Part shown: positions 39,693-52,028 of the stretch, piece after piece
How the letters are laid out: each line of letters begins with the position of its first letter
Numbering within the stretch: position 1 is the stretch's first letter
Made by a program: the position numbers and the translations under genes
Source: Streptomyces olivochromogenes
GTDB taxonomy: Bacteria > Actinomycetota > Actinomycetes > Streptomycetales > Streptomycetaceae
Assembly: GCF_001514115.1 (NCBI RefSeq)
Contig: NZ_KQ948454.1
Coordinates: 419,425-483,424, forward strand
Direction of reading: 5' to 3'
DNA length: 64,000 nt
Notes under the pieces: generated by a model
The model's database searches: none
The model's input: only the letters and a program-made list of their open reading frames with translations
Told to the model about the DNA's origin: nothing

Positions 39693-41606
39693 TCAGACCG
39701 CCCTCATCAGCAGGGTCGCGGCGACGAGGATCGCCACACCGCCGAACATCGAGACCGCGTAACTGCGCGCATAGCCGTTCTGCAGTTTGCGCAACCGCCC
39801 GGAGAGGCCGCCCATGGAGGCCGCGGTGCCGTTGACGACCCCGTCGACCAGGGTGTGGTCGACGTACACCAGGGAGCGTGTGAGGTGCTCCCCGCCGCGC
39901 ACCAGCACGACGTGGTTGAAGTCGTCCTGGAGCAGGTCGCGCCGGGCGGCCCGGGTGAGCAGGGAACCGCGCGGGGCGACGACCGGGACGGGGCTGCGCC
40001 CGTACTGGGCGTACGCGATTCCGGCGCCGACGACGAGCAGCACCATGGTGGCCAGCGTGACCGTGAGGGCGCTGACGGGCGAGTTGCCCTCCGAGTGCCC
40101 GGTGACCGGCTCCAGCCAGTTGAGGAAGCGGTCGCCGATACTGAAGAAACCGCCCGCGAAGACCGATCCGAAGGCCAGCACGATCATGGGGATCGTCATG
40201 GACCTCGGGGACTCGTGCGGGTGCGGCTCATGGCCTTCGGCGTCCGGCTGCCAGCGCTTCTCCCCGAAGAACGTCATGATCATCACGCGGGTCATGTAGT
40301 ACGCCGTGATGGCCGCGCCCAGCAGGGCCGCGCCGCCGAGGATCCAGCCCTCGGTGCCGCCCTTCGCGAAGGCCGCCTCGATGATCTTGTCCTTGGAGAA
40401 GAAGCCGGACAGGCCCGGGAAGCCGATGATGGCGAGGTAGCCGAGGCCGAAGGTGACGAAGGTGATCGGCATGTACGTGCGCAGACCGCCGTACTTGCGC
40501 ATGTCGACCTCGTCGTTCATGCCGTGCATGACCGAGCCGGCGCCGAGGAACAGTCCGGCCTTGAAGAAGCCGTGCGTCACCAGGTGCATGATCGCGAAGA
40601 CGTAGCCGATGGGGCCGAGGCCCGCGGCCAGCACCATGTAGCCGATCTGCGACATCGTCGATCCGGCGAGCGCCTTCTTGATGTCGTCCTTCGCGCAACC
40701 GACGATCGCACCGAACAGGAGCGTGACGGCGCCGACCACGGTGACGACGAGCTGGGCGTCGGGCGCGGCGTTGAAGATGGCGGCGGAGCGGACGATCAGG
40801 TAGACACCCGCGGTCACCATGGTCGCGGCGTGGATGAGGGCCGAGACCGGGGTCGGGCCCTCCATCGCGTCCCCGAGCCAGGACTGCAGCGGCACCTGGG
40901 CGGACTTGCCGCAGGCGGCGAGCAGCAGCATCAGGGCGACGGCGGTGAGCTTGCCCTCGGTCGCGCCGCCGACGAGCCCCGGGTGCCCCTCGGTACCGAG
41001 CACCGGCCCGAAGGCGAAGGACCCGAAGGTGGTGAACATCAGCATGATGGCGATCGACAGGCCCATGTCGCCGACTCGGTTGACCAGGAAGGCCTTCTTC
41101 GCGGCGGTGGCGGCGCTGGGCTTGTGCTGCCAGAAGCCGATCAGCAGGTACGAGGCGAGACCGACGCCCTCCCAGCCGACGTACAGCAGCAGGTAGTTGT
41201 CGGCGAGGACGAGCAGCAGCATCGCCGCGAGGAACAGGTTCAGGTAGCCGAAGAAGCGGCGGCGCCGCTCGTCGTGCTCCATGTATCCGATCGAGTACAG
41301 GTGGATCAGTGAGCCGACGCCGGTGATCAGCAGGACGAACGTCATCGACAGCTGGTCGAGCTGGAAGGAGACGTCCGCCTGGAAGCCCTCGACGGGGATC
41401 CAGCTGAACAGGTACTGGCTCATGGCCCGGTGGTCCGCGCTCTTGCCCAGCATGTCGGCGAAGAGGATCGCGCCGATCACGAAGGACGCGGCCGCGAGCG
41501 CCGTGCCGATCCAGTGGCCGACGGCATCGAGCCGCCTACCGCCGCACAGCAGTACGGCCGCTCCGAGCAGAGGCGCCGCTACCAGCAGCGCAATCAGGTT
41601 CTCCAC
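39693..41606 (-). CDS. nuoL: NADH-quinone oxidoreductase subunit L
   Basis: Largest antiporter-like subunit of complex I, 637 residues, including the C-terminal lateral helix and anchoring helix. Conserved segments are [55 protein letters not shown] and [21 protein letters not shown]. The ion-path Glu in VGWEG and Lys in CGKSAQ are intact. GTG start, 14 bases after nuoK. Confidence 0.97.
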   Translation of the reverse strand: MENLIALLVAAPLLGAAVLLCGGRRLDAVGHWIGTALAAASFVIGAILFADMLGKSADHRAMSQYLFSWIPVEGFQADVSFQLDQLSMTFVLLITGVGSLIHLYSIGYMEHDERRRRFFGYLNLFLAAMLLLVLADNYLLLYVGWEGVGLASYLLIGFWQHKPSAATAAKKAFLVNRVGDMGLSIAIMLMFTTFGSFAFGPVLGTEGHPGLVGGATEGKLTAVALMLLLAACGKSAQVPLQSWLGDAMEGPTPVSALIHAATMVTAGVYLIVRSAAIFNAAPDAQLVVTVVGAVTLLFGAIVGCAKDDIKKALAGSTMSQIGYMVLAAGLGPIGYVFAIMHLVTHGFFKAGLFLGAGSVMHGMNDEVDMRKYGGLRTYMPITFVTFGLGYLAIIGFPGLSGFFSKDKIIEAAFAKGGTEGWILGGAALLGAAITAYYMTRVMIMTFFGEKRWQPDAEGHEPHPHESPRSMTIPMIVLAFGSVFAGGFFSIGDRFLNWLEPVTGHSEGNSPVSALTVTLATMVLLVVGAGIAYAQYGRSPVPVVAPRGSLLTRAARRDLLQDDFNHVVLVRGGEHLTRSLVYVDHTLVDGVVNGTAASMGGLSGRLRKLQNGYARSYAVSMFGGVAILVAATLLMRAV

Positions 41607-41620
41607 GATTCAGCGACCCC

Positions 41621-41920
41621 TTACAGCTTCATCAGGCTGGCGTCGTCGACCGAGGCCGAGTGGCGGGAACGGAAGAGCGACACGATGATCGCGAGCCCGA
41701 CCACGACCTCCGCGGCGGCGACGACCATCGTGAAGAAGGCGATGATCTGGCCGTCGAGATTGCCGTGCAGGCGGGAGAAGACGACGAAGGCGAGGTTGCA
41801 GGCGTTGAGCATGAGCTCGACGCACATGAACACCACGATCGCGTTGCGTCTGATCAGCACGCCGGTGGCGCCGATCGTGAACAACAGGGCGGAGAGATAG
41901 AGGTAGTTGACCGGGTTCAC
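41621..41920 (-). CDS. nuoK: NADH-quinone oxidoreductase subunit K
   Basis: Small membrane subunit of complex I with three transmembrane helices, 99 residues. The two membrane Glu residues essential for coupling are present in [13 protein letters not shown] and [11 protein letters not shown]. It starts with GTG overlapping the nuoJ stop (GTGA) and ends with TAA, unlike most of its neighbours. Confidence 0.97.
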   Translation of the reverse strand: MNPVNYLYLSALLFTIGATGVLIRRNAIVVFMCVELMLNACNLAFVVFSRLHGNLDGQIIAFFTMVVAAAEVVVGLAIIVSLFRSRHSASVDDASLMKL

Positions 41921-42735
41921 TTGGACGCCTCCTCCGTCTTCGTGCGCTCCAGGCGTTCTTCGGCCCGCTGCTCCAGCGCCTTCAGATCGCTCAGCGCCTC
42001 GGTGGACACGTCACGGACCTGGCCGCGGTCCCGCAGCGTCTTGCTGACGGTCAGCTCGGACGGGCTGCCGTCCGGGAGGAGGCCCGCGATGTCCACCGCG
42101 TTGTGCCGGGCGTAGACACCGGGGGCCGGCAGCGGCGGTACGTGCTTGCCTTCCCGTACGCGCTGCTCGGACAGCTCGCGCTGGGTCTTGGCGCGCTCGG
42201 TGCGCTCGCGGTGCGTGAGCACCATGGCGCCGACGGCGGCCGTGATGAGCAGGGCGCCGGTGATTTCGAAGGCGAACACGTACTTCGTGAAGATGAGAGC
42301 GGCGAGGCCCTCCACGTTCCCGTTGGCGTTGGCCTTGCTCAGGCCGTTGAAGTCCTTCAGGGACGCGTTGCCGATGCCCGCGATCAGCAGGACACCGAAG
42401 CCGAGTCCGCACACCAGGGCCAGCCAGCGCTGACCCTTGATGGTCTCCTTCAGGGAGTCCGCCGCGGTGACACCGACGAGCATGACCACGAAGAGGAACA
42501 GCATCATGATCGCGCCGGTGTAGACCACGATCTGCACGACGCCCAGGAAGTAGGCGCCGTTGGCGAGGTAGAACACCGCCAGGACGATCATGGTGCCGGC
42601 GAGACAGAGCGCGCTGTGCACGGCCTTCTTCATGAAGACGGTGCACAGGGCGCCGATCACGGCGACCGTGCCGAGGACCCAGAACTGGAAGGCCTCTCCG
42701 GTGGAGGTGGAGTAGGCGGCGAGCTGCGCGCTCAT
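41917..42735 (-). CDS. nuoJ: NADH-quinone oxidoreductase subunit J
   Basis: Membrane subunit of complex I, 272 residues. Five helices lie in the first 175 residues, including [31 protein letters not shown] with the pi-bulge region of helix 3. About 95 hydrophilic residues follow ([23 protein letters not shown]), longer than E. coli NuoJ (184) but usual for actinobacteria. It overlaps nuoI and nuoK by four bases each. Confidence 0.96.
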   Translation of the reverse strand: MSAQLAAYSTSTGEAFQFWVLGTVAVIGALCTVFMKKAVHSALCLAGTMIVLAVFYLANGAYFLGVVQIVVYTGAIMMLFLFVVMLVGVTAADSLKETIKGQRWLALVCGLGFGVLLIAGIGNASLKDFNGLSKANANGNVEGLAALIFTKYVFAFEITGALLITAAVGAMVLTHRERTERAKTQRELSEQRVREGKHVPPLPAPGVYARHNAVDIAGLLPDGSPSELTVSKTLRDRGQVRDVSTEALSDLKALEQRAEERLERTKTEEASK

Positions 42736-43334
42736 GCCTCCACCCCCTCTTCCGTGGGCTTCTCACCCTTGGAGACGGCGACTTGGCGCTCCGTGCCCGG
42801 CGCCGCCTCGGTCACCAGACCCCGGTAGTAGTCCTGCTCGTCCGTGCCGGGGAAGATCGAGTGCGGTGTGTCGACCATGCCCTCGTCGAGCCCGGCGAGC
42901 AGCTGCTCCTTGGTGTAGATGAGGTTGGCGCGGCTGGAGTCGGCGAGCTCGAACTCGTTCGTCATCGTGAGCGCGCGGGTGGGGCACGCCTCGATGCACA
43001 GGCCGCACAGGATGCAGCGGGCGTAGTTGATCTGGTAGACGCGGCCGTACCGCTCGCCCGGCGAGTAGCGCTCCTCTTCGGTGTTGTCCGCGCCCTCCAC
43101 ATAGATGGCGTCCGCGGGGCAGGCCCAGGCGCACAGCTCGCAGCCGATGCACTTCTCCAGACCGTCCGGGTGGCGGTTGAGCTGGTGCCGGCCGTGGAAC
43201 CGCGGGGCGGTGGTCTTCTGCTGCTCCGGGTACTGCTCCGTCAGGCGCTTCTTGAACATGGCCTTGAAGGTCACGCCGAAGCCTGCGACGGGGTTCTGGA
43301 AACCGGGCTTGGTCTCCTTCGGCTCCTCAGCCAT
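42732..43334 (-). CDS. nuoI: NADH-quinone oxidoreductase subunit I
   Basis: Peripheral-arm iron-sulfur subunit carrying clusters N6a and N6b on the path to quinone. Both eight-Cys motifs are intact: [12 protein letters not shown] and [12 protein letters not shown]. Length 200. I set the start at ATG 43334, which has AAAGGAGGGG upstream; this lies inside the end of nuoH (8-base overlap). An upstream in-frame start at 43406 has no homology. Confidence 0.97.
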   Translation of the reverse strand: MAEEPKETKPGFQNPVAGFGVTFKAMFKKRLTEQYPEQQKTTAPRFHGRHQLNRHPDGLEKCIGCELCAWACPADAIYVEGADNTEEERYSPGERYGRVYQINYARCILCGLCIEACPTRALTMTNEFELADSSRANLIYTKEQLLAGLDEGMVDTPHSIFPGTDEQDYYRGLVTEAAPGTERQVAVSKGEKPTEEGVEA

Positions 43335-44700
43335 CGGACCCCTCCTTTCCGTCACGAGTTCCGCCATTCGATCCGTCACTCGCAGTATCGGACCCACCAC
43401 TGACAATCAACTCGCGCTCGCGGCGCGGACGGCGCCGCGGCACGGGTGGGAGCTCCTGTCCCGGCAGTGGCGGCACCGGGAATCCACCGGCCATCGGATC
43501 GAAGGCGGCGGGCTCGGCGGGCGCTTCCTGGGCGCCCTGCTTGTCGCGGAAGATGTCCGCGGCGAACGAGAGCAGCAGCAGGACGAGGACACCGCCGCCG
43601 ACGTACAGGGCGATGTCGGCGAAGTCGTAGTTCTCGTTCCTGAGGGTCCGTACGGTCGCGACGAGCATCAGCCAGACCACGGAGACCGGGATGAGGACCT
43701 TCCAGCCGAGCTTCATCAGCTGGTCGTAGCGGACGCGCGGCAGCGTGCCGCGCAGCCAGATGAAGAAGAACAGCAGCAGCTGCACCTTCACCACGAACCA
43801 GAGCATCGGCCACCAGCCGTGGTTGGCACCCTCCCAGAAGGTGCTGATGGGCCACGGGGCCCGCCAGCCGCCCAGGAAGAGCGTGGTCGACACGGCCGAG
43901 ACCGTCACCATGTTCACGTACTCGGCGAGCATGAACAGCGCGAACTTGATGGACGAGTACTCGGTGTTGAAACCGCCGACGAGGTCGCCCTCGGACTCCG
44001 GCATGTCGAAGGGGGCGCGGTTGGTCTCGCCGACCATCGTGATGATGTAGATCAGGAACGAGACCGGCAGCAGGATGATGTACCAGCGGTCGTGCTGCTG
44101 TTCGACGATCGTCGAGGTCGACATCGACCCGGAGTAGAGGAACACCGAGGCGAAAGAGGCGCCCATGGCGATCTCGTACGAGATCATCTGCGCGCAGGAC
44201 CGCAGACCGCCCAGCAACGGGTAGGTGGATCCAGAACTCCAACCCGCGAGCACGATCCCGTAGATGCCCACCGAGGCGACCGCGAGGATGTAGAGCATCG
44301 CGATCGGCAGGTCCGTGAGCTGCATCGTGGTGCGGTGGCCGAAGATCGAGATCTCGTTGCCTGCGGGCCCGAAGGGGATCACCGCGATCGCCATGAAGGC
44401 CGGGATGGCCGCGACGATCGGCGCGAGGATGTAGACCACCTTGTCCGCGCGTTTGACGATGAGGTCTTCCTTGAGCATCAGTTTGACGCCGTCGGCGAGC
44501 GACTGGAGCATGCCCCAGGGGCCGTGCCGGTTGGGTCCGATGCGCAGCTGCATCCAGGCGACGACCTTGCGCTCCCACACGATGGAGAAGAGCACGGTCA
44601 CCATCAGGAAGGCGAAGCAGAAGACCGCCTTGACGAGGACCAGCCACCAGGGGTCGCGGCCGAACATGGAGAGGTCTTCAGCGGCGAGGTACGGCGTCAT
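43327..44700 (-). CDS. nuoH: NADH-quinone oxidoreductase subunit H
   Basis: Membrane subunit that forms much of the quinone chamber and links the arms of complex I, 457 residues. Family segments: [23 protein letters not shown], the Glu-rich loop [44 protein letters not shown] and [15 protein letters not shown]. The C-terminal 100 residues form a Pro/Arg/Gly-rich tail absent from E. coli NuoH (325 residues) and typical of actinobacteria. It starts in an ATGA overlap with nuoG. Confidence 0.97.
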   Translation of the reverse strand: MTPYLAAEDLSMFGRDPWWLVLVKAVFCFAFLMVTVLFSIVWERKVVAWMQLRIGPNRHGPWGMLQSLADGVKLMLKEDLIVKRADKVVYILAPIVAAIPAFMAIAVIPFGPAGNEISIFGHRTTMQLTDLPIAMLYILAVASVGIYGIVLAGWSSGSTYPLLGGLRSCAQMISYEIAMGASFASVFLYSGSMSTSTIVEQQHDRWYIILLPVSFLIYIITMVGETNRAPFDMPESEGDLVGGFNTEYSSIKFALFMLAEYVNMVTVSAVSTTLFLGGWRAPWPISTFWEGANHGWWPMLWFVVKVQLLLFFFIWLRGTLPRVRYDQLMKLGWKVLIPVSVVWLMLVATVRTLRNENYDFADIALYVGGGVLVLLLLSFAADIFRDKQGAQEAPAEPAAFDPMAGGFPVPPLPGQELPPVPRRRPRRERELIVSGGSDTASDGSNGGTRDGKEGSDG

Positions 44701-47201
44701 GCCTCCACCTCCTTGGGGGCCTCGGTGGCGAGCGTCGCCGGGCCGATGCGGACGAGTGCGCCGGGCAGCGCCCCCGTGTCGGAGGCGACGCCCCCTCCGG
44801 TGGAGTTCAGCGGGAGCCAGACCACGCGGTCGGGCATCTCGGTGATCTGCAGCGGGAGTTCGACGGTTCCGGCGCTGCTGGTGACCGCGAGGAGGTCGCC
44901 TTCCTTGACGCCCGCCTCGGCGGCCGTGGCGGCCGACACACGCGCGCGTGCGGCATGCCGGGTCCCGGCGAGTGCGTCGTCGCCCTCCTGGAGGCGGCCC
45001 TGGTCGAGCAGCAGCCGGTGGCCCGCGAGCACGGCCTCCCCCGCGGCGGGACGCGGCAGCGATGCCGCGATCTCCACGGGCCCGGTGGCCCGCAGGCCGC
45101 CCCAGGGACCGAGCCGGTCCAGCTCCCCGCGCGTGGTGCGCAGATCCGGCAGACCCAGGTGTACGTCCATGGCGTCGGCGAGCATCTGCAGGACGCGCGC
45201 GTCGGTGGGCGCCAGACGACGGGTCATCTGGTCGGGCTTGAGCGCGGCCTCGAAGAAGCGCAACCTGCCCTCCCAGTTCATGAAGGTGCCCGCCTTCTCG
45301 GCGACCGCGGCCACCGGGAGGACGACATCCGCGTGCTCGGTGACCTCACCGGGCCGCAGTTCGAGCGACACCAGGAAGCCGACTTCGGAAAGGGCCGCAC
45401 GCGCGCGTGCCGGGTCGGGAAGGTCGGCGACCTCCACGCCCGCCACCACCAGGGCCCGCAGCTCCCCGCCGACGGCGGCCTCGACGATCTGGCCGGTGTC
45501 GCGCCCGTAGCGGTGCGGGAGATCGGAGACGCCCCAGGCGGTCGCGACCTCCTCCCGCGCGCGGGGGTCGGTGGCCGGACGCCCGCCCGGCAGCAGCGAC
45601 GGCAGCGCGCCCGCCTCGATCGCGCCGCGTTCTCCGGCCCGGCGCGGGATCCACACCAGCGTGGCGCCGGTCGCGGACGCGGCCCGTACGGCGGCGGTGA
45701 GCCCGCCCGCCACGCCCGCGAGCCGCTCGCCGACGATGATCACCGCACCCTCGGTGCGCAGCGCCTCGGCGGCCTTGGCACCGTCGCCCTCCAGGCCGAC
45801 GCCGCTCGCGAGGGCGTCCAGCCATTCGGTCTCGGTACCGGGCGCGGCGGGCAGCAGCGTGCCGCCCGCCTTGTCCAGGCCGCGTGTCGCGTACGTGGCG
45901 AGCGAGAAGGTCTTCTGTCCGTGTCCGCGCCAGGCCTTGCGCAGCCGCAGGAAGACTCCGGGCGCCTCCTCCTCGGACTCGAAGCCGACGAGCAGGACGG
46001 CGGGCGCCTTCTCCAAAGAGGTGTACGTGAGGCCCGTACCGTCGAGGTCCCGTCCGTGTCCGGCGACCCGGGAGGCCAGGAAGTCGGCCTCCTCGGCGCT
46101 GTGCACGCGCGCGCGGAAGTCGATGTCGTTGGTGTCGAGGGCCACGCGCGCGAACTTGCTGTAGGCGTAGGCGTCCTCGACGGTGAGACGGCCACCGGTC
46201 AGGACGCCGGTCCGGCCGCGGGCCGCCGACAGGCCCCGAGCCGCCGCCTCCAGGGCCTCGGGCCAGGAAGCGGGCTCCAGCTCACCCGACTCACCCCGTA
46301 CAAGAGGAGTGTCGAGCCGGTCCCGCTGCTGCGCGTACCGGAACCCGAACCGTCCCTTGTCGCAGAGCCACTCCTCGTTGACCTCGGGGTCGGGGGAGGC
46401 CAGGCGCCGCATGACCTTGCCGCGCCGGTGGTCGGTGCGGGTCGCGCAGCCGCCCGCGCAGTGCTCGCACACCGAGTGCGAGGAGACGAGGTCGAACGGA
46501 CGCGAGCGGAAGCGATACGCCGCCGAGGTCAGGGCGCCCACCGGGCAGATCTGGATGGTGTTCCCGGAGAAGTACGACTCGAACGGGTCGCCCTCGCCGG
46601 TGCCGACCTGCTGGAGCGCGCCCCGCTCGATCAGCTCGATCATCGGGTCGCCCGCGATCTGGTTGGAGAAGCGGGTGCAGCGGGCGCACAGCACGCACCG
46701 CTCGCGGTCGAGCAGTACCTGCGTGGAGATCGGGACCGGCTTCTCGTAGGTCCGCTTCTTGCCCTCGAAGCGGGATTCGGCGTTGCCGTGCGACATCGCC
46801 TGGTTCTGCAGCGGGCACTCGCCGCCCTTGTCGCAGACCGGGCAGTCCAGCGGGTGGTTGATGAGCAGCAGCTCCATCACACCGTGCTGGGCCTTTTCGG
46901 CGGCGGGCGAGGTGAGGTGAGTCTTCACCACCATTCCGTCCGTACACGTGATCGTGCAGGACGCCATGGGCTTGCGCTGGCCCTCGACCTCGACGATGCA
47001 CTGGCGGCAGGCGCCGGCCGGGTCGAGCAGCGGATGGTCGCAGAATCGGGGGATTTCGATGCCGAGCTGTTCGGCGGCCCGGATGACCAGGGTGCCCTTG
47101 GGCACGCTGATCTCGGCTCCGTCGATCGTCAGCGAGACGAGATCCTCCGGCGGAACCGCCGCCTCTCCCCCTCCCGAGGGAGCGCTGGTGGTCACCGTCA
47201 T
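44697..47201 (-). CDS. nuoG: NADH-quinone oxidoreductase subunit G
   Basis: Largest peripheral-arm subunit, 834 residues. The N terminus holds the [2Fe-2S] motif ([16 protein letters not shown]), the His-containing cluster ([17 protein letters not shown]) and two [4Fe-4S] motifs (CVLCARC and CPVGAL). CEHCAGGC plus a Cys 27 residues later forms the extra off-path N7 cluster. The molybdopterin-like region lacks a recognisable cofactor site, as expected. The ATG at 47201 follows GGAGGTGAACGC and overlaps the nuoF stop. Confidence 0.97.
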   Translation of the reverse strand: MTVTTSAPSGGGEAAVPPEDLVSLTIDGAEISVPKGTLVIRAAEQLGIEIPRFCDHPLLDPAGACRQCIVEVEGQRKPMASCTITCTDGMVVKTHLTSPAAEKAQHGVMELLLINHPLDCPVCDKGGECPLQNQAMSHGNAESRFEGKKRTYEKPVPISTQVLLDRERCVLCARCTRFSNQIAGDPMIELIERGALQQVGTGEGDPFESYFSGNTIQICPVGALTSAAYRFRSRPFDLVSSHSVCEHCAGGCATRTDHRRGKVMRRLASPDPEVNEEWLCDKGRFGFRYAQQRDRLDTPLVRGESGELEPASWPEALEAAARGLSAARGRTGVLTGGRLTVEDAYAYSKFARVALDTNDIDFRARVHSAEEADFLASRVAGHGRDLDGTGLTYTSLEKAPAVLLVGFESEEEAPGVFLRLRKAWRGHGQKTFSLATYATRGLDKAGGTLLPAAPGTETEWLDALASGVGLEGDGAKAAEALRTEGAVIIVGERLAGVAGGLTAAVRAASATGATLVWIPRRAGERGAIEAGALPSLLPGGRPATDPRAREEVATAWGVSDLPHRYGRDTGQIVEAAVGGELRALVVAGVEVADLPDPARARAALSEVGFLVSLELRPGEVTEHADVVLPVAAVAEKAGTFMNWEGRLRFFEAALKPDQMTRRLAPTDARVLQMLADAMDVHLGLPDLRTTRGELDRLGPWGGLRATGPVEIAASLPRPAAGEAVLAGHRLLLDQGRLQEGDDALAGTRHAARARVSAATAAEAGVKEGDLLAVTSSAGTVELPLQITEMPDRVVWLPLNSTGGGVASDTGALPGALVRIGPATLATEAPKEVEA

Positions 47202-48544
47202 GCGTTCACCTCCGTGCGGTCGGCCCAAGCCGTGGACTTGGCCGGGTCAAAGGGGCAGCCGCGGCCCGTGATGTGCTCCTCGTACTCCTCGCGGAAGTAC
47301 TTGAGCGAGGAGAAGATCGGCGAGGCGGCGCCGTCGCCGAGGGCGCAGAACGACTTGCCGTTGATGTTGTCGGCGATGTCGTTGAGCTTGTCGAGGTCCG
47401 ACATGACGCCCTTGCCGGCCTCGATGTCGCGCAGCAACTGCACGAGCCAGTACGTCCCTTCGCGGCAGGGCGTGCACTTGCCGCAGGACTCGTGGGCGTA
47501 GAACTCGGTCCACCGGGTGACCGCTCGCACGACGCAGGTCGTCTCGTCGAAGCACTGGAGTGCTTTTGTGCCGAGCATGGAACCCGCGGCACCCACTCCT
47601 TCGTAATCAAGAGGGACGTCGAGGTGCTCGTCGGTGAACATCGGGGTCGAGGAGCCGCCCGGCGTCCAGAACTTCAACCGGTGGCCGGGGCGCATCCCGC
47701 CGCTCATCTCGAGGAGTTGACGCAGGGTGATGCCGAGCGGAGCCTCGTACTGGCCGGGGCTGGCGACGTGGCCGCTGAGCGAGTACAGCGTGAAGCCCGG
47801 GGACTTCTCGCTGCCCATCGACCTGAACCATTCCTTGCCTTTTCGGAGGATTGCGGGAACTGACGCGATCGACTCGACGTTATTCACCACAGTCGGGCAC
47901 GCGTAGAGGCCCGCGACGGCTGGGAAGGGGGGACGGAGCCGCGGTTGACCACGGCGGCCTTCGAGCGAGTCGAGCAGTGCGGTCTCCTCACCGCAGATGT
48001 ACGCGCCCGCGCCCGCGTGCACGGTGAGCTTGAGGTCGAGTCCGCTGCCGAGGATGTTCTCGCCCAGGTAGCCCGCCGCGTAGGCCTCTCGAACGGCCTC
48101 GTGCAACCGCCGCAACACGGGGACGACTTCACCGCGGAGATAGATGAACGCATGCGAAGACCGGATGGCATAACACGCGATCACAATGCCCTCGATGAGG
48201 CTGTGCGGGTTCGCGAAGAGGAGCGGGATGTCCTTGCAGGTTCCCGGCTCCGATTCGTCGGCGTTGACAACTAGATAGTGAGGTTTGCCATCGCCCTGAG
48301 GAATGAACTGCCACTTCATTCCGGTGGGGAATCCCGCGCCGCCCCGGCCGCGCAGACCGGAGTCCTTGACGTACGCGATCAGGTCGTCCGGCGACATGGC
48401 CAGCGCCTTGCGCAGCCCCTCGTACCCCTCGTGCCTCCGGTAGACGTCCAGCGACCAGGACTTCTCCTCGTCCCAGAAGGCCGACAGCACGGGTGCGAGC
48501 AGCTTCTCCGGGCTGGTCTCGTCGATCTCGGGTGCCAACGTCAT
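47198..48544 (-). CDS. nuoF: NADH-quinone oxidoreductase subunit F
   Basis: NADH-oxidising subunit with FMN and cluster N3, 448 residues. The nucleotide-binding Gly-rich loop is [19 protein letters not shown] segments are [12 protein letters not shown] and [19 protein letters not shown], and the cluster motif is [12 protein letters not shown] with a fourth Cys in [12 protein letters not shown] 48544 shares one base with the nuoE stop (TGATG) and has a GAGGAGGGGG site upstream. Confidence 0.97.
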   Translation of the reverse strand: MTLAPEIDETSPEKLLAPVLSAFWDEEKSWSLDVYRRHEGYEGLRKALAMSPDDLIAYVKDSGLRGRGGAGFPTGMKWQFIPQGDGKPHYLVVNADESEPGTCKDIPLLFANPHSLIEGIVIACYAIRSSHAFIYLRGEVVPVLRRLHEAVREAYAAGYLGENILGSGLDLKLTVHAGAGAYICGEETALLDSLEGRRGQPRLRPPFPAVAGLYACPTVVNNVESIASVPAILRKGKEWFRSMGSEKSPGFTLYSLSGHVASPGQYEAPLGITLRQLLEMSGGMRPGHRLKFWTPGGSSTPMFTDEHLDVPLDYEGVGAAGSMLGTKALQCFDETTCVVRAVTRWTEFYAHESCGKCTPCREGTYWLVQLLRDIEAGKGVMSDLDKLNDIADNINGKSFCALGDGAASPIFSSLKYFREEYEEHITGRGCPFDPAKSTAWADRTEVNA

Positions 48545-49386
48545 CACTCCCCCTCCTCGGCTGCGGGACCCGCCGGGTGCGACGGGTCGGAGGCCGATGT
48601 GTCCTGCGGCGCGTCGTGCGAGCTCAGGTGCTCGGCCGGCGGCTGGTCCTGCGGTGCCCCACCGCCTCGTGGGTGGACCACGCGCGCGTGGACGCTCTCC
48701 CCCTTGGCCAGGCGGAGACCGATGAGTGAGGCGGGGCCCGCGCTGCCGCCCGCCTCCACGGCTCCCTCGCGCTCGTCGGGGAAGCCCGCCAGGATCCGCG
48801 CGGTGTCCTTGAAGGTGCACAAGGGGGCGCCGCGGGTGGGTGCGACCTGTGCTCCCGTGCGCAGGTCGTCCACGAGCCGCTTCGCGGAGGCCACGGTCTG
48901 GTTGTCGAAGAACTCCCAGTTGACCATCACGACCGGTGCGAAGTCGCAGGCCGCGTTGCACTCGATGTGCTCCAGCGTGACCTTGCCGTCGTCGGTGGTC
49001 TCGCCGTTGCCGACGCCCAGGTGGTCCTGCAGGGCCTCGAAGATCGCGTCGCCGCCCATGACCGCGCACAGGGTGTTGGTGCACACACCCACCTGGTAGT
49101 CACCGCTCGGCTTGCGCCGGTACATCGAGTAGAAGGTCGCGACGGCGGTGACCTCGGCCGTGGTCAGGTTCAGTACGTCCGCGCAGAACCGCTGCCCCGT
49201 GCGCGTGACATGGCCCTCCTCCGACTGCACGAGATGCAGCAACGGAAGGAGCGCCGAACGGGAGTCCGGGTAGCGGGCGACGATCTCGCGCGCGTCCGCC
49301 TCGAGCCGGGCTCGGACGTCGTCCGGATAGTCGGGCGCGGGCAGTTGGGGCATGCCCAGGCTGACGCCCTCGGGGGTCGTGGTCAC
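48544..49386 (-). CDS. nuoE: NADH-quinone oxidoreductase subunit E
   Basis: Thioredoxin-like subunit carrying the [2Fe-2S] cluster N1a. Cluster ligands are in [12 protein letters not shown] and [12 protein letters not shown]. The family core ends near residue 200; a hydrophilic Pro/Ser/His/Asp tail of about 80 residues (ending AAEEGE) follows, making the protein 280 residues against about 165 in E. coli. GTG start at 49386 overlaps the nuoD stop (GTGA). Confidence 0.96.
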   Translation of the reverse strand: MTTTPEGVSLGMPQLPAPDYPDDVRARLEADAREIVARYPDSRSALLPLLHLVQSEEGHVTRTGQRFCADVLNLTTAEVTAVATFYSMYRRKPSGDYQVGVCTNTLCAVMGGDAIFEALQDHLGVGNGETTDDGKVTLEHIECNAACDFAPVVMVNWEFFDNQTVASAKRLVDDLRTGAQVAPTRGAPLCTFKDTARILAGFPDEREGAVEAGGSAGPASLIGLRLAKGESVHARVVHPRGGGAPQDQPPAEHLSSHDAPQDTSASDPSHPAGPAAEEGE

Positions 49387-50726
49387 CGGTCGACGCCTCC
49401 CATCACGGGGTCGATGGACGCGACGGCGACGATGACGTCGGCGACCTGGCCGCCCTCGCACATCGCCGCCATGGCCTGCAGATTGGTGAAGGACGGGTCG
49501 CGGAAGTGGACCCGGTAGGGGCGGGTGCCTCCGTCGGACACGGCGTGCACCCCGAGCTCGCCCTTGGGCGACTCGACCGCCGCGTACGTCTGTCCCGGCG
49601 GGACGCGGAAGCCCTCGGTCACCAGCTTGAAGTGGTGGATCAGGGCCTCCATGGAGGTGCCCATGATCTTCTTGATGTGGTCGAGGGAGTTGCCGAGACC
49701 GTCGGGGCCCAGTGCGAGCTGGGCGGGCCAGGCGATCTTCTTGTCGGCGACCATGACCGGGCCGGGCTGCAGCCGGTCCAGGCACTGCTCGACGATGTGC
49801 AGCGACTGGCGCATTTCCTCCAGGCGGATCAGGAAGCGCCCGTAGGAGTCGCAGGTGTCGGCAGTCGGGATCTCGAAGTCGTACGTCTCGTAGCCGCAGT
49901 ACGGCTGGGCCTTGCGCAGGTCGTGCGGCAGGCCCGCGGAGCGCAGGACCGGGCCGGTGGCGCCGAGGGCCATGCAGCCGGCGAGGTCGAGGTAGCCGAC
50001 GTCCTGCATACGTGCCTTGAAGATGGGGTTCCCGGTGGCGAGCTTGTCGTACTCGGGAAGGTTCTTGCGCATCTTCTTCACGAACTCGCGGATCTGGTCC
50101 ACCGCGCCGGGCGGCAGGTCCTGGGCGAGTCCGCCGGGGCGGATGTACGCGTGGTTCATCCGCAGGCCGGTGATCAGCTCGTAGATGTCGAGAATGAGTT
50201 CACGATCACGGAACCCGTAGATCATGATCGTGGTGGCACCGAGTTCCATGCCTCCGGTGGCGATGCACACCAGATGGGAGGAGAGTCGGTTCAGCTCCAT
50301 CAGGAGGACGCGGATGATCGAGGCGCGGTCGGGGATCTGGTCCTCGATGCCGAGGAGCTTCTCGACGGCGAGGCAGTAGGCCGTCTCGTTGAAGAACGGC
50401 GTCAGATAGTCCATGCGCGTCACGAACGTGGTGCCCTGGGTCCACGTACGGAACTCGAGGTTCTTCTCGATGCCGGTGTGGAGGTAGCCGATGCCGCAGC
50501 GGGCCTCGGTGACCGTCTCACCGTCGATCTCCAGGATGAGCCGGAGCACGCCGTGGGTGGACGGGTGCTGCGGGCCCATGTTGACGATGATGCGTTCGTC
50601 GTCGGACTTCGCCGCGGACTGGGCGATCTCGTCCCAGTCGCCACCGGTGACCGTATATACGGTGCCCTCGGTCGTCTCCCGCGCCGCCGCGGCGGACGCG
50701 CCGGAAGAAGGGGTCTGCGTGCTCAT
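49383..50726 (-). CDS. nuoD: NADH-quinone oxidoreductase subunit D
   Basis: Quinone-site subunit of the peripheral arm, 447 residues. The 49-kDa family signatures [20 protein letters not shown] (His and flanking Tyr-side residues of the quinone pocket), [15 protein letters not shown] and [11 protein letters not shown] are present. C-terminal [21 protein letters not shown] ends in the usual [15 protein letters not shown] 50726 overlaps the nuoC stop by four bases. Confidence 0.97.
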   Translation of the reverse strand: MSTQTPSSGASAAAARETTEGTVYTVTGGDWDEIAQSAAKSDDERIIVNMGPQHPSTHGVLRLILEIDGETVTEARCGIGYLHTGIEKNLEFRTWTQGTTFVTRMDYLTPFFNETAYCLAVEKLLGIEDQIPDRASIIRVLLMELNRLSSHLVCIATGGMELGATTIMIYGFRDRELILDIYELITGLRMNHAYIRPGGLAQDLPPGAVDQIREFVKKMRKNLPEYDKLATGNPIFKARMQDVGYLDLAGCMALGATGPVLRSAGLPHDLRKAQPYCGYETYDFEIPTADTCDSYGRFLIRLEEMRQSLHIVEQCLDRLQPGPVMVADKKIAWPAQLALGPDGLGNSLDHIKKIMGTSMEALIHHFKLVTEGFRVPPGQTYAAVESPKGELGVHAVSDGGTRPYRVHFRDPSFTNLQAMAAMCEGGQVADVIVAVASIDPVMGGVDR

Positions 50727-51463
50727 GAGTACGACCTCCGCTGGTCCGGAGCAGGGATCTGGGCGCCCTTGTACTCGATGGGGATGCCACCGAGGGGGTA
50801 GTCCTTGCGCTGCGGGTGGCCCTGCCAGTCGTCCGGCATCATGATCCGCGTCAGTGCCGGGTGGCCGTCGAAGATCAGGCCGAAGAAGTCGTACGTCTCG
50901 CGCTCGTGCCAGTCGTTCGTCGGGTAGACGGAGACGAGCGAGGGGACGTGCGGGTCGGCGTCGGGGGCGCTGACTTCGAGGCGGATCAGCCGGTTGTGGG
51001 TGATCGAGCGCAGGTGGTAGACGGCGTGCAGCTCCCGGCCCTTGTCGCTGAGGTAGTGCACTCCGCTCACGCCCGTGCACAGTTCGAAGCGCAGGGCCGG
51101 GTCGTCGCGGAGGGTCTGGGCGACCCGGACCAGGTACTCGCGTTCGATGTGGAAGGTGAGCTCGTCGCGGTCGACGATCGTCTTCTCGATGGCGTTGTCG
51201 GGGACGAGTCCCTGTTCCTCCAGGGCGCCTTCCAGCTCGTCGGCGACCTCGTCGAACCAGCCGCCGTAGGGGCGGGTGGCCGGGCCGGGGAGCCGGACGG
51301 AGCGGACCAGGCCTCCGTAGCCGGTGGTGTCGCCACCGTTGTTGGCGCCGAACATGCCGCGCTGGACGCGGATCTCCTCGCCGCCCTCGCCGCGCTGGCC
51401 GGGGAGGTTCGAGGCGCCGAGGTCCTTCTCGGGGTTCACCCCGTTGCCGTTCGCGTCGCTCAC
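50723..51463 (-). CDS. nuoC: NADH-quinone oxidoreductase subunit C
   Basis: 30-kDa-type scaffold subunit of the peripheral arm, 246 residues. The first 80 residues are a Gly-rich, poorly conserved extension ([21 protein letters not shown]). The core includes [12 protein letters not shown] and the signature [31 protein letters not shown], ending in [19 protein letters not shown] 51463 overlaps the nuoB stop. Confidence 0.96.
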   Translation of the reverse strand: MSDANGNGVNPEKDLGASNLPGQRGEGGEEIRVQRGMFGANNGGDTTGYGGLVRSVRLPGPATRPYGGWFDEVADELEGALEEQGLVPDNAIEKTIVDRDELTFHIEREYLVRVAQTLRDDPALRFELCTGVSGVHYLSDKGRELHAVYHLRSITHNRLIRLEVSAPDADPHVPSLVSVYPTNDWHERETYDFFGLIFDGHPALTRIMMPDDWQGHPQRKDYPLGGIPIEYKGAQIPAPDQRRSYS

Positions 51464-52014
51464 CGCAGCAGGCCCTTCATCTCGATGGTGGGGAGCGCCT
51501 TGAGCGCCGCTTCCTCCGCCTCGCGGGCCGCCTCCTCGGCGTTCACACCGAGCTTGGAGGTCTGGATCTTCTGGTGGAGCTTGAGGATCGCGTCGATCAG
51601 CATCTCGGGCCGCGGCGGACAGCCGGGCAAATAGATGTCGACCGGGACGATATGGTCGACGCCCTGCACAATGGCGTAGTTGTTGAACATTCCGCCCGAT
51701 GAGGCACAGACCCCCATGGAGATCACCCACTTGGGGTTGGGCATCTGGTCATAGACCTGCCGCAGCACCGGCGCCATCTTCTGGCTGACGCGGCCGGCGA
51801 CGATCATGAGGTCGGCCTGGCGCGGTGAGCCGCGGAAGACCTCCATGCCGAAGCGCGCGAGGTCGTAGCGGCCCGCACCGGTCGTCATCATCTCGATGGC
51901 GCAGCAGGCGAGTCCGAACGTGGCGGGGAAGACGGACGCCTTGCGCACCCAGCCTGCGGCCTGCTCGACGGTGGTCAGCAGGAATCCGCTCGGCAGCTTT
52001 TCTTCGAGTCCCAT
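51460..52014 (-). CDS. nuoB: NADH-quinone oxidoreductase subunit B
   Basis: Subunit carrying terminal cluster N2, which reduces the quinone, 184 residues. Ligands are the adjacent Cys pair in LACCAIEMM, Cys in GVCASSGG and Cys in LPGCPPRPE; the hydrogenase-like SRVxQKM helix ([15 protein letters not shown]) is intact. The C-terminal 40 residues are a helical Ala/Glu-rich extension. It begins 14 bases after nuoA. Confidence 0.97.
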   Translation of the reverse strand: MGLEEKLPSGFLLTTVEQAAGWVRKASVFPATFGLACCAIEMMTTGAGRYDLARFGMEVFRGSPRQADLMIVAGRVSQKMAPVLRQVYDQMPNPKWVISMGVCASSGGMFNNYAIVQGVDHIVPVDIYLPGCPPRPEMLIDAILKLHQKIQTSKLGVNAEEAAREAEEAALKALPTIEMKGLLR

Positions 52015-52028
52015 GTCTTAAAGGCCCC

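Noticed and set aside
44955..47501. 848-codon plus-strand open frame
   Set aside because: Antisense to nuoG and nuoF, which carry complete cluster motifs.
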